In this document: positions 1 to 5,540 of the stretch, in pieces | How positions within the stretch are numbered: the stretch's first letter is position 1 | How the letters are laid out: every line of letters starts with the position of its first letter | Source of the DNA: Woeseiaceae bacterium | GTDB lineage: Bacteria > Pseudomonadota > Gammaproteobacteria > Steroidobacterales > Woeseiaceae | Assembly: GCA_030066625.1 (NCBI GenBank) | Contig: JASJBG010000012.1 | Coordinates: 1 to 43,407, forward strand | DNA: 43,407 nucleotides | Direction: 5' to 3' | Position numbers and translations under genes: made by a program | Notes under the pieces: model-generated | Databases searched by the model: none | What the model was told of the DNA's origin: nothing | What the model saw: the letters and a program-made list of their open reading frames with translations, nothing else

Positions 1-17
1 TCCGAATACGGTGATCG

Positions 18-195
18 CGGATTGATCTTTAGTAGGACGAGTCTATGAAGTAGCAGTGCCGACGTTGAATGTGAGAAGGCGCGCTTTGCGCGCCAGTAAC
101 TGGATTAAACGCGCTGCGCGCGTTTGTCGGCCCGCGTTGCGGGCCTCGGTACGCAATCCGCCCGGTGACGGCGAGCCTTGAGACGTCGGATGGTA
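18..195. repeat. hairpin-rich repeat, copy A
   Basis: First of three copies of a roughly 150-180 bp unit that starts with CGGATTGATCTT and continues into GGACGAGTCT. It contains three perfect inverted repeats: 78-94 (7-bp arms, loop TTT), 107-125 (8-bp arms, loop TGC) and 129-145 (7-bp arms, loop GTT). The short open frames that cross the repeats have no recognisable domain and run through the hairpins, so I do not call them genes. The function is unknown; a structured RNA or a REP/MITE-like mobile repeat are both possible. Confidence 0.8.
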
Positions 196-344
196 CGGAT
201 TGATCTTAAGTGGGACGAGTCTACGAAGTAGCAACACCGACGTTGATTTTGAGAAGGCGCGCTTTGCGCGCCAGGGGTAACTGGATGGGCGCGCTTTCAG
301 CGCAATCCGCCCACCATCGGTGAGCAACGCGATTCTGGTTGGTG
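196..344. repeat. hairpin-rich repeat, copy B (lacks hairpins 2 and 3)
   Basis: Second copy, starting with the same CGGATTGATCTT head. Hairpin 1 is present at 256-272 (arms GGCGCGC/GCGCGCC, loop TTT). The region that should hold hairpins 2 and 3 is replaced by a shorter sequence that joins directly to the tail motif GCAATCCGCCC, which also occurs in copy A. It looks like an internally deleted version of the unit. Confidence 0.75.
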
Positions 345-500
345 CGGATTGATCTTTAGTGGGACGTGTCTGCGAAGTAGCGGTACCGGCGTTGGATTTG
401 AGAAGGCGCGCTGCGCGCGCCAGGGTAACTGGATAAACGCGCTTCGCGCGTTTGTCGGCCCGCTACGCGGGCCTCGGTGCGAACAACGAGTGGTTCTCGC
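345..500. repeat. hairpin-rich repeat, copy C
   Basis: Third copy of the unit. The inverted repeats are at 405-421 (loop TGC), 435-453 (loop TTC) and 457-473 (loop TAC). The stems are identical to those in copy A while all three loops differ, which points to selection or conversion acting on the stem structure. The right boundary is approximate because the tail diverges from copies A and B. Confidence 0.75.
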
Positions 501-519
501 AGTTGCGCCGACCAACAAT

Positions 520-560
520 AAAAAGCGGCCGCCCCCTGAGGGTGAGGGCGGCCGCTTTTT
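520..560. terminator. strong bidirectional rho-independent terminator
   Basis: An inverted repeat of 15-bp arms (AAAAAGCGGCCGCCC and its complement) encloses a loop of about 11 nt. It has A-runs on the left and T-runs on the right, so it can terminate transcription in both directions. It lies directly after repeat copy C and 28 bp before the left end of the insertion sequence. No protein gene ends here, so it may end a non-coding transcript from the repeats or insulate the IS. Confidence 0.8.
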
Positions 561-587
561 GAGCTACTCGACACATAGCTTACAGAT

Positions 588-610
588 TGTTCCGGACACA
601 TGGTTTACAC
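588..610 (+). repeat. left terminal inverted repeat of the IS481-like element
   Basis: This TTCCGGACACATGGTTTACA sequence matches the reverse complement of the right end with one substitution (GGACACATGG against GGTCACATGG) and a small length difference at the extreme tip. Confidence 0.8.
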
Positions 611-635
611 ATTTAGGCATTTGGGGAGAGCCCAG

Positions 636-1691
636 ATGCCCTGGAAAGAGTGTAAACCGATGGATGAGAGACTTCGTTTCATTGCCAGGCTCCTCGAGGG
701 CGAGAAGATGGCGCCGCTGTGCCGGGAGTTCGGCATCAGCCGCGTAACCGGCTACAAGATCTACAACCGCTACCGCGAGAGTGGTCTCGATGGCCTCAAC
801 GATCGCAGCCGGGCACCCTACCGACAAGCCAACCGGCTGCCCTACCAGGTCGAGAAGACCATCCTGGGGATCAAGAAGGAACACCCCAGCTGGGGGGCCA
901 GGAAGATCCGCGACAAGCTCCTGCGCCAGTACACGATGATCAAGCCGCCCGCGGTCAGCACCGTGCACAACCGCGAGTACTGCTACCCGCTCACCATTAG
1001 CGACTATCGATCCCGCTACCTGCTGGCCTGCGAGGGGGTCGCGTCTACCCGTTCGGACTTCGCCTTTAGCATTTTCGAGAGAGCCTTCAAGGACTTCGGA
1101 TTGCCGCACGCGATCCGCACCGACAACGGCGTGCCCTTCGCCTCGGGCAATGCCCTGTTCGGGCTCAGTAAGCTCGCCGTCTGGTGGCTGCGCTTAGGCA
1201 TCCAGATCCAGCGCATCAAGCCCGGACATCCCGAGCAGAACGGGCGCCACGAGCGCATGCACCTTACGCTCAAGAAGGAAGCCACCAAGCCCGCCGCCTT
1301 CAACTTCCTGCAGCAGCAGGAGCGCTTTGATCAGTTCCTCGAGGTTTACAACAACGAGCGGCCGCATCAGGCGCTCGGCGGCGCCTATCCTGGGGATATC
1401 TATACACCCTCGCCGCGAGCCTACGAGCCGCCGGGCGACCCCGAATACCCCTTCCATGATCGCACCAAGCTCGTCACCCGCTGCGGCCGCATCTGCCTCG
1501 GCCGTCGCAAAATCAACCTGAGCTCCGTGTTCGCCGGCCAGCTCGTGGGCATACGCGAGGTCGACCAGGATATCTGGCAGGTCAGCTTCCTCGAGTATGA
1601 TCTGGGATACTTCGACGAAAAAAGGGACCGGGTAGAACCCGGTCCCTCTCCGTTCGCTCCGGACAAAGTGTTAACCATGTGTCCGGAATAA
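636..1691 (+). pseudogene. IS481-family transposase with internal deletion of the first catalytic Asp
   Basis: DDE-type transposase of the IS481 family, 351 residues from the ATG at 636, which has GGGGAGAG just upstream. An in-frame ATG at 660 is another possible start, and one at 600 lies inside the terminal repeat. The N-terminal helix-turn-helix region (CREFGISRVTGYKIYNRY) and the start of the core are intact. The sequence then passes directly from STVH to NREYCYPLTISDYRSRYL. In intact relatives about 45-50 residues lie between these motifs, including the (W)CAD(F/Y)KG block with the first catalytic Asp. The second Asp (IRTDNG, near residue 163) and the Glu region (PEQNGRHERMHLTLKKE) remain. 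The deletion keeps the reading frame, so a protein may be made, but it should be catalytically dead. The expected motif order is from my knowledge of the family. Confidence 0.8.
1624..1646. other. perfect hairpin inside the transposase 3' coding region
   Basis: Ten-bp arms GGGACCGGGT/ACCCGGTCCC with loop AGA, preceded by an A-run and followed by TCTC. It lies within the last 25 codons of the transposase. It could limit read-through or translation, or act as an attenuator of outside transcription. No function is proven. Confidence 0.6.
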
Positions 1692-1717
1692 GGTGTAAAC
1701 CATGTGACCGGAATACA
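1670..1717 (-). repeat. right end of the IS: terminal repeat plus inner end-like copy
   Basis: Read on the minus strand, two tandem copies of the end motif occur: TATTCCGGTCACATGG (outer, 1693-1717) and TATTCCGGACACATGG (inner, 1670-1690). The inner copy overlaps the transposase stop codon. Two adjacent copies at one end may be paired transposase-binding sites. Confidence 0.65.
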
Positions 1718-1730
1718 CCTTTTCATTTAC

Positions 1731-1807
1731 TGGCGCGCCCGAGAGGATTCGAACCTCTGACCCCTGCCTTCGGAGGGCAGTACTCTATCCAGCTGAGCTA
1801 CGGGCGC
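1731..1807 (-). tRNA. tRNA-Arg(CCG), CCA encoded
   Basis: The minus strand folds as a full cloverleaf: acceptor GCGCCCG/CGGGCGC, D-arm with AGCTCAGCTGGATAGAG, anticodon arm CTGCC-CTCCGAA-GGCAG giving anticodon CCG (forward 1771-1773), TpsiC arm AGAGGTTCGAATCCTCT, discriminator G and an encoded 3' CCA (1731-1733). It reads the arginine codon CGG, a useful tRNA in this GC-rich genome. The 3' end faces the IS and the repeat array, the usual orientation for islands that insert at tRNA 3' ends. Confidence 0.97.
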
Positions 1808-1818
1808 GTGGGTCGCAC

Positions 1819-1847
1819 ATTTTACCGGTTCCGGGCCGGCGTGCCAG
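1819..1847 (-). promoter_or_regulatory. sigma-70 promoter of the tRNA-Arg gene
   Basis: On the minus strand a -35-like CTGGCA (1842-1847) and a -10 TAAAAT (1819-1824) are separated by 17 bp. Transcription would start a few bases before the mature tRNA 5' end at 1807. The -10 element is 5/6 and the -35 is 4/6 to consensus. Confidence 0.6.
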
Positions 1848-1907
1848 CCTACGGAGGCTAAATGACGCGAGAACGTCTACTAGGCGAGATACACAGCGTC
1901 GTCGGTA

Positions 1908-1936
1908 TTGACGGCGCTGAACGGTGCCGGGATGCT
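1908..1936 (+). promoter_or_regulatory. possible promoter upstream of the PQQ-type dehydrogenase
   Basis: TTGACG (1908-1913) is followed after 17 bp by GATGCT. The -35 element is good and the -10 is weak, so this is only a candidate. Nothing else recognisable lies in 1848-2030. Confidence 0.3.
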
Positions 1937-2040
1937 ACGGATTAACCGGTTCTGAACTCGGTTTGTCGGATGCGCGGGAACTCGAGCGCCCGCTCGGAGA
2001 CGAACCGGTCCTCCACCTTTAGTAAATTTCGGAGTCAAGC

Positions 2041-3174
2041 ATGAGAACAAGAATCCTCACCCTCGTCCTGACGGGCCTGATGGCGTCCGGCGCCGCTGCC
2101 CAGTCCGGCCTGCCCTTCGACGTGAAGGTCATTACCGACTTCGACGAACCCTGGGCGATGACGTTCCTGCCCGACGGGCGCCTGCTGGTGACGGAGAAAA
2201 AGGGCAACCTGCTGATCGTCTCGGAAGACGGACGCAAGCTGCCGGTGCGCTGGACGCCCGATGCCGACTACGGCGGCCAGGGTGGTTTCGGCGACGTGGC
2301 GCTGCACCCCGACTTCGAGAACAACAGTCTCGTGTACATGAGCTACGCCGAAGCGGGCGTGGGCAATACTCGCGGAGCGGCCGTCGCCAGGGCGAAGCTG
2401 GACATCTCGGACCGCGGCGGCCGCCTGTCCGATGTCGAGGTGATCTGGCGGCAGTACCCGAAGGTCGTCGGCTACGGCCACTACGGCCATCGGCTGGCGT
2501 TCGACAACGACGGTTACCTGTTCATCTCCTCGGGGGACCGCCAGAAGTTCACGCCCGCGCAGGACATGCAGTCGAACATCGGCAAGATCGTTCGCCTGAA
2601 CGACGACGGTTCGATACCCGAGGACAACCCGTTCGTCGATTACTACAGCCAGGACGCGTTCGTCGACGACGAAGGGGTCTACCCCGAGATCTGGTCGCTG
2701 GGTCACCGCAACCCGCTGGGCATCGCCTTCGACCTTGATGGCAACCTCTGGGACATCGAGATGGGCCCAGCTGGCGGCGACGAGCTCAATTTCGTCGTTC
2801 GCGGCGGCAACTACGGATACCCCATCGTCTCGAACGGCGACCACTATGACGGCCGCGAGATTCCGGATCACGACACGCGGCCGGAGTTCCTGAAACCGGC
2901 AATCTGGTGGACGCCTGTCATCTCGCCGGGCGACCTGATGGTCTACGGCGGTGACCTGTTTGCCGACTGGCGCGGCAATGCGTTTGCCGCCGGGCTTTCG
3001 TCACGGGCTATCGTTCGCATGGAGCTCGATGGCGAGAACGCCCGCGAGGTCGAGCGCTATGAAATGGGTGCAAGGATTCGCGGTGTAGCCGAAGGGCCGG
3101 ACGGCTCTATCTGGGTACTCGAGGACGAGCGTCGCGAAAGCCAGGGCCGCCTGCTGAAGCTGACGCCGAAGTAA
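2041..3174 (+). CDS. secreted PQQ-dependent sugar (aldose) dehydrogenase, GSDH/YliI-type
   Basis: Six-bladed beta-propeller dehydrogenase of the soluble glucose/aldose dehydrogenase family, which oxidises aldoses in the periplasm using PQQ and passes electrons to an acceptor. The 377-residue length is normal for the Asd/YliI group. A signal peptide occupies residues 1-20 (RTRILTLVLTGLMASGAAA, cleavage near AAA-QS). Family motifs include the opening EPWAMTFLPDGRLLVTEK, GHYGHRLAFDNDGYLFISSGD at about residues 144-164 and WSLGHRNPLGIAFD near 218-231, which supply histidines and arginines expected in the PQQ pocket. The start is supported by CGGAGT about 6 bases upstream. No PQQ biosynthesis genes are in the window, so the cofactor must come from elsewhere in the genome or from outside. 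The actual sugar substrate cannot be told from sequence. Confidence 0.88.
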   Translation: MRTRILTLVLTGLMASGAAAQSGLPFDVKVITDFDEPWAMTFLPDGRLLVTEKKGNLLIVSEDGRKLPVRWTPDADYGGQGGFGDVALHPDFENNSLVYMSYAEAGVGNTRGAAVARAKLDISDRGGRLSDVEVIWRQYPKVVGYGHYGHRLAFDNDGYLFISSGDRQKFTPAQDMQSNIGKIVRLNDDGSIPEDNPFVDYYSQDAFVDDEGVYPEIWSLGHRNPLGIAFDLDGNLWDIEMGPAGGDELNFVVRGGNYGYPIVSNGDHYDGREIPDHDTRPEFLKPAIWWTPVISPGDLMVYGGDLFADWRGNAFAAGLSSRAIVRMELDGENAREVERYEMGARIRGVAEGPDGSIWVLEDERRESQGRLLKLTPK

Positions 3175-3190
3175 CGAACCCGCGAAAACT

Positions 3191-3213
3191 GCGCCCAGCG
3201 TCCTGCCGGGCGC
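3191..3213. terminator. possible bidirectional terminator between convergent genes
   Basis: GCGCCCAGC (3191-3199) can pair with GCCGGGCGC (3205-3213) with one mismatch, followed by TTGGTTTG. It lies 16 bp after the dehydrogenase and 16 bp from the end of the convergent porin gene. The U-tract is poor. Confidence 0.4.
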
Positions 3214-3228
3214 TTGGTTTGCCTGCCT

Positions 3229-3942
3229 TTACTCGCCCAGTCCGTCGAATTCAAAGGAATAAGAGATGACGAACTTGGTGGAATCGTTGTCGAGCCCGTC
3301 AGCTCCCGGGTCGTCGAGATCGGTATCCGAGATTACGAGCGCCAGGTCGCCGACAGAGAAGTTGATGTTGTAGTCGGTATAGTCGCCAGGCACAGCATTG
3401 AATCCTTCGTTGAAGTCGCCAGCGTGCCGACCGACATGTACGCCAACGCCAAGGCCGTTGGAGAAGGTGTAGCCATAATCGAGAGACGCGTAATAGGTGC
3501 CGCCGAAGTCGAAGTCGAGATCATCGAACTCGTCTGCCTCGGTTCCCGTTAGCAGGAAGAGCGTGGCACTCAGGCCGTTCCAGCCGACTGAACCATACAG
3601 CTCGTGAAAGTCGAAGCGAGCCTCATCATCGTAGTTGTAGTAAAGCCAGCCCACGTCCCAGGTGATCTCATCGCCACCGGCAAAACCCAGGTACAGGTCG
3701 TGCTCGTATGAGAATACGTCTCCCGGTCCGTACTTTACGTTTGAGACCCATGTGCCTGCGTAGAAGCCGCTATCGTGGTTGTAATCAATGCCGCCCTGGA
3801 CCGCCGCATCGTTGGTCGTCTGTGTCAGACCTCGCCAGAGGTAGTTGTTGGTAACCGTTGCGTTTGCGGAGATCTCCGCGAACGCCATTCCGCTCATACC
3901 CATTAACGTGCCCGCGACGCAGAGATTTCGAATTGCTTTCAT
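3229..3942 (-). CDS. TorF-family putative porin (TIGR02001)
   Basis: A 237-residue outer-membrane beta-barrel candidate. The signal peptide covers residues 1-22 (MKAIRNLCVAGTLMGMSGMAFA). The mature N-terminus has the family motif NYLWRGLTQT, followed by alternating aromatic/polar strands such as GFYAGTWVSNVKYG and TWDVGWLYYNYDD, and the protein ends in YSFEFDGLGE. The start at 3942 has GAGGAA at a good distance; an upstream in-frame start would place 18 unlikely residues before the signal. The promoter region has a sigma-54 element and two NtrC-like sites, so expression probably rises under nitrogen limitation. From memory, relatives in other proteobacteria occur beside glnK-amtB, which fits. 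A role in letting small nitrogen compounds through the outer membrane is an inference. Confidence 0.82.
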   Translation of the reverse strand: MKAIRNLCVAGTLMGMSGMAFAEISANATVTNNYLWRGLTQTTNDAAVQGGIDYNHDSGFYAGTWVSNVKYGPGDVFSYEHDLYLGFAGGDEITWDVGWLYYNYDDEARFDFHELYGSVGWNGLSATLFLLTGTEADEFDDLDFDFGGTYYASLDYGYTFSNGLGVGVHVGRHAGDFNEGFNAVPGDYTDYNINFSVGDLALVISDTDLDDPGADGLDNDSTKFVISYSFEFDGLGE

Positions 3943-4021
3943 GGTTGGTTCCTCACCGGAATTCCGGCTTGTTGATACTGGTTCCCCGGCCAGCACAGCG
4001 TGTACGGCCTCGGCAATCCTT

Positions 4022-4038
4022 AAGCAGGAACCGTGCCA
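4022..4038 (-). promoter_or_regulatory. sigma-54 (RpoN) promoter of the TorF-like porin
   Basis: The minus strand reads TGGCACGGTTCCTGCTT, which fits the -24/-12 consensus TGGCACG-N4-TTGCW. The invariant GG and GC are separated by exactly 10 bp. Transcription would begin near 4012, leaving a 5' leader of about 70 nt before the ATG at 3942. Confidence 0.8.
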
Positions 4039-4091
4039 CCCGGGGTAACTCCCCTAATTTCATGGGCTTGGCCGAAGCGGCCGAATGCGCG

Positions 4092-4108
4092 TGCGCAACA
4101 CGGGTGCA
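4092..4108. promoter_or_regulatory. NtrC-like activator site 1
   Basis: TGCGCAACACGGGTGCA matches the NtrC palindrome TGCACCA-WWW-TGGTGCA at about 12 of 17 positions and keeps both outer TGC/GCA ends. Its centre (4100) lies about 62-78 bp upstream of the sigma-54 element. Confidence 0.6.
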
Positions 4109-4123
4109 GGGTTTCGGCAGCCG

Positions 4124-4140
4124 GGCACCGTTTTGGGGCG
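4124..4140. promoter_or_regulatory. NtrC-like activator site 2
   Basis: GGCACCGTTTTGGGGCG matches the NtrC palindrome at 13 of 17 positions. Its centre is 32 bp from that of site 1, close to three helical turns, as expected for two dimers bound on one DNA face to form an activating oligomer. Confidence 0.65.
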
Positions 4141-4148
4141 GATCGCCG

Positions 4149-4170
4149 GATTGTTGCTTTAGAAACAATC
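4149..4170. promoter_or_regulatory. small inverted repeat before the opine dehydrogenase-like gene
   Basis: GATTGTT and AACAATC (7-bp arms) flank an 8-nt centre, 25 bp before the GTG at 4195. It may be an operator. No regulator can be assigned. Confidence 0.35.
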
Positions 4171-4194
4171 ACTTGCCTTAAGGGGAAGACTTAC

Positions 4195-5346
4195 GTGGCT
4201 TTACGGATGCCTTGCGCACCCGTTCACATGCCAGACTACGAGCCCAACAACAAAACACGGATGAGCAGGATGCAGATTGCGGTTCTCGGTGCCGGTGCCG
4301 GCGGAACGGCCATGGCCTTCGACTGTGCCGATCACGGCCACGACGTACGACTCTTTGATTTCTCCGAGTTTCCGGACAACATCGCGGCGATCGCCGCCGA
4401 TGGGGGGATTCACGCCGACGGCGACATCGGCGGCTACGCAAAGATTGCCCTGGCGACGCACGACGTCGACGAGGCCATCGACGGCGCAGAGTTAATCTAC
4501 GTCGTCGGTCCTGCCTACAGCACCGCGCCGTTCGGCGAGGCCGTTGCCGGCAAGTTGGCCGCGGGCCAGACGGTGGTCGTAAGCCCGAGTTCCTGCGGTG
4601 GGGCGCTGGCGTTCAAAAAGGCTGCCGGGCTCGCGGTCGACGACGATTCGATTCGCGTTGCCGAGACCTCGACGCTGCACTACGCGGTTCGCCTGACCGA
4701 ACCCGGCCGGGTTCGCGTCTTCCTGAAACTCAAGGCCGGCAACCTGCTGGCCGCGCTCCCGGGGCGACACACCGAGGACGTGCTAAAGCTGATCGAGGAC
4801 GTCTACCCAAGCATGGAGGCGGCCGGCAGTGTCCTGCAAACCAGCCTGCAGAACGCCAACCCGATCATTCATCCTGCGGTCACGCTCGCGAATGCCGCGC
4901 GCATCGAGGGCACAGGCGGCAATTTCCTGTTCTACGAGGAGGGCGTCAGCGACGCGACGGGCAGACTCATCGAGGCGCTCGACAAAGAGCGAATCGCGAT
5001 CGGCGCGGCCTTGGGCCTCGAGATCCTGCCGGATCCGGTCATGGGCATGCGCCAGGGTTACATGCTGGCGGACAACTACGGCGAGGCCTACCGAAACGCG
5101 CCGGGCTTCAAAGGTATCGGCGCCCAGCCCAAGCTCGACCACCGCTACCTGAACGAGGACGTTGGCTACGGGCTCGTATTCATGTCCGGGCTCGGCCAGC
5201 AGGTCGGTGTCGAGACACCGAACATCGACGCCATGATTCGCCTGACGTCGGTACTCATGGGCCGGGATTACGCCAGCGAGTTGAAGCGGACGCCGCAGTC
5301 ACTGGGGATAGGCGGACTCACGTCCGAAGAGCTGTCGACACTCTGA
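4195..5346 (+). CDS. NAD/NADP octopine/nopaline dehydrogenase-family protein
   Basis: Member of the opine dehydrogenase/6-phosphogluconate dehydrogenase-like superfamily, which reduces a 2-oxo acid, often with condensation to an amine, using NAD(P)H. The Rossmann motif IAVLGAGAGGTAMAFD follows the start of the conserved region, and the C-terminal helical domain includes NPIIHPAVTLANAARIE, whose histidine and asparagine are typical of the family. Length from the first conserved Met (4270) is 358 residues, usual for the family. The GTG at 4195 has the best ribosome site (AAGGGGA at 4180-4186) and would add 25 residues; ATGs at 4228, 4261 and 4270 are alternatives. It lies divergent to the NtrC-type porin promoter and 194 bp ahead of the TonB receptor. 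The substrate is unknown. Confidence 0.75.
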   Translation: MALRMPCAPVHMPDYEPNNKTRMSRMQIAVLGAGAGGTAMAFDCADHGHDVRLFDFSEFPDNIAAIAADGGIHADGDIGGYAKIALATHDVDEAIDGAELIYVVGPAYSTAPFGEAVAGKLAAGQTVVVSPSSCGGALAFKKAAGLAVDDDSIRVAETSTLHYAVRLTEPGRVRVFLKLKAGNLLAALPGRHTEDVLKLIEDVYPSMEAAGSVLQTSLQNANPIIHPAVTLANAARIEGTGGNFLFYEEGVSDATGRLIEALDKERIAIGAALGLEILPDPVMGMRQGYMLADNYGEAYRNAPGFKGIGAQPKLDHRYLNEDVGYGLVFMSGLGQQVGVETPNIDAMIRLTSVLMGRDYASELKRTPQSLGIGGLTSEELSTL

Positions 5347-5445
5347 TGCAAGTTGCTGTAACTGCGAATGCAGGACTACTTCGCCCCTAAGCTATTGTTT
5401 TAATGTGCCAAAGATGCCTCCACGCGTGTTCGGGACAGCCCCAAC

Positions 5446-5461
5446 TTGCATTCGAAGTACA
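5446..5461. promoter_or_regulatory. LacI-type operator upstream of the TonB receptor
   Basis: TTGCATTCGAAGTACA lies 79 bp before the receptor start. The same 16-mer occurs in inverted orientation at 13682-13697, and near-copies occur at 13761-13776 and 19425-19442. Assignment to the LacI protein encoded at 18324-19376 is an inference from the copy between that gene and its divergent neighbour. Confidence 0.7.
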
Positions 5462-5540
5462 TTTTCCTGCACACTTGCCGCGTAATCCAATAATTACCGG
5501 CACTTCGTGCCGGAATCATCAATGGGTCCGGGGGCCTTCT

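Larger units (their letters stand above)
588..1717 (+). mobile_element. IS481-family insertion sequence, probably inactive
   Basis: The element is bounded by inverted terminal repeats that share the 14-mer ACATGGTTTACACA/T type core: the left end at 588-610 reads inward TGTTCCGGACACATGGTTTA, and the complement of the right end (1693-1717) reads TGTATTCCGGTCACATGGTT. A second end-like copy sits inside the right end (1670-1690). It carries one transposase gene that has lost part of its catalytic core. I see no clear target-site duplication. The right end is 13 bp from the 3' end of a tRNA-Arg gene. Confidence 0.8.

Noticed and set aside
18-500. Possible CRISPR array
   Set aside because: The copies are 149-178 bp apart, hairpin-rich and imperfect along their whole length, with no short direct repeats and unique spacers.
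43-601. Several open frames over the repeat region
   Set aside because: They run through the hairpins and the terminator, share no recognisable domain and change frame from copy to copy.
4149-4195. A sigma-54 promoter for the opine dehydrogenase-like gene
   Set aside because: No GG-N10-GC pair with the correct spacing is found on the plus strand between the NtrC-like sites and the gene start.
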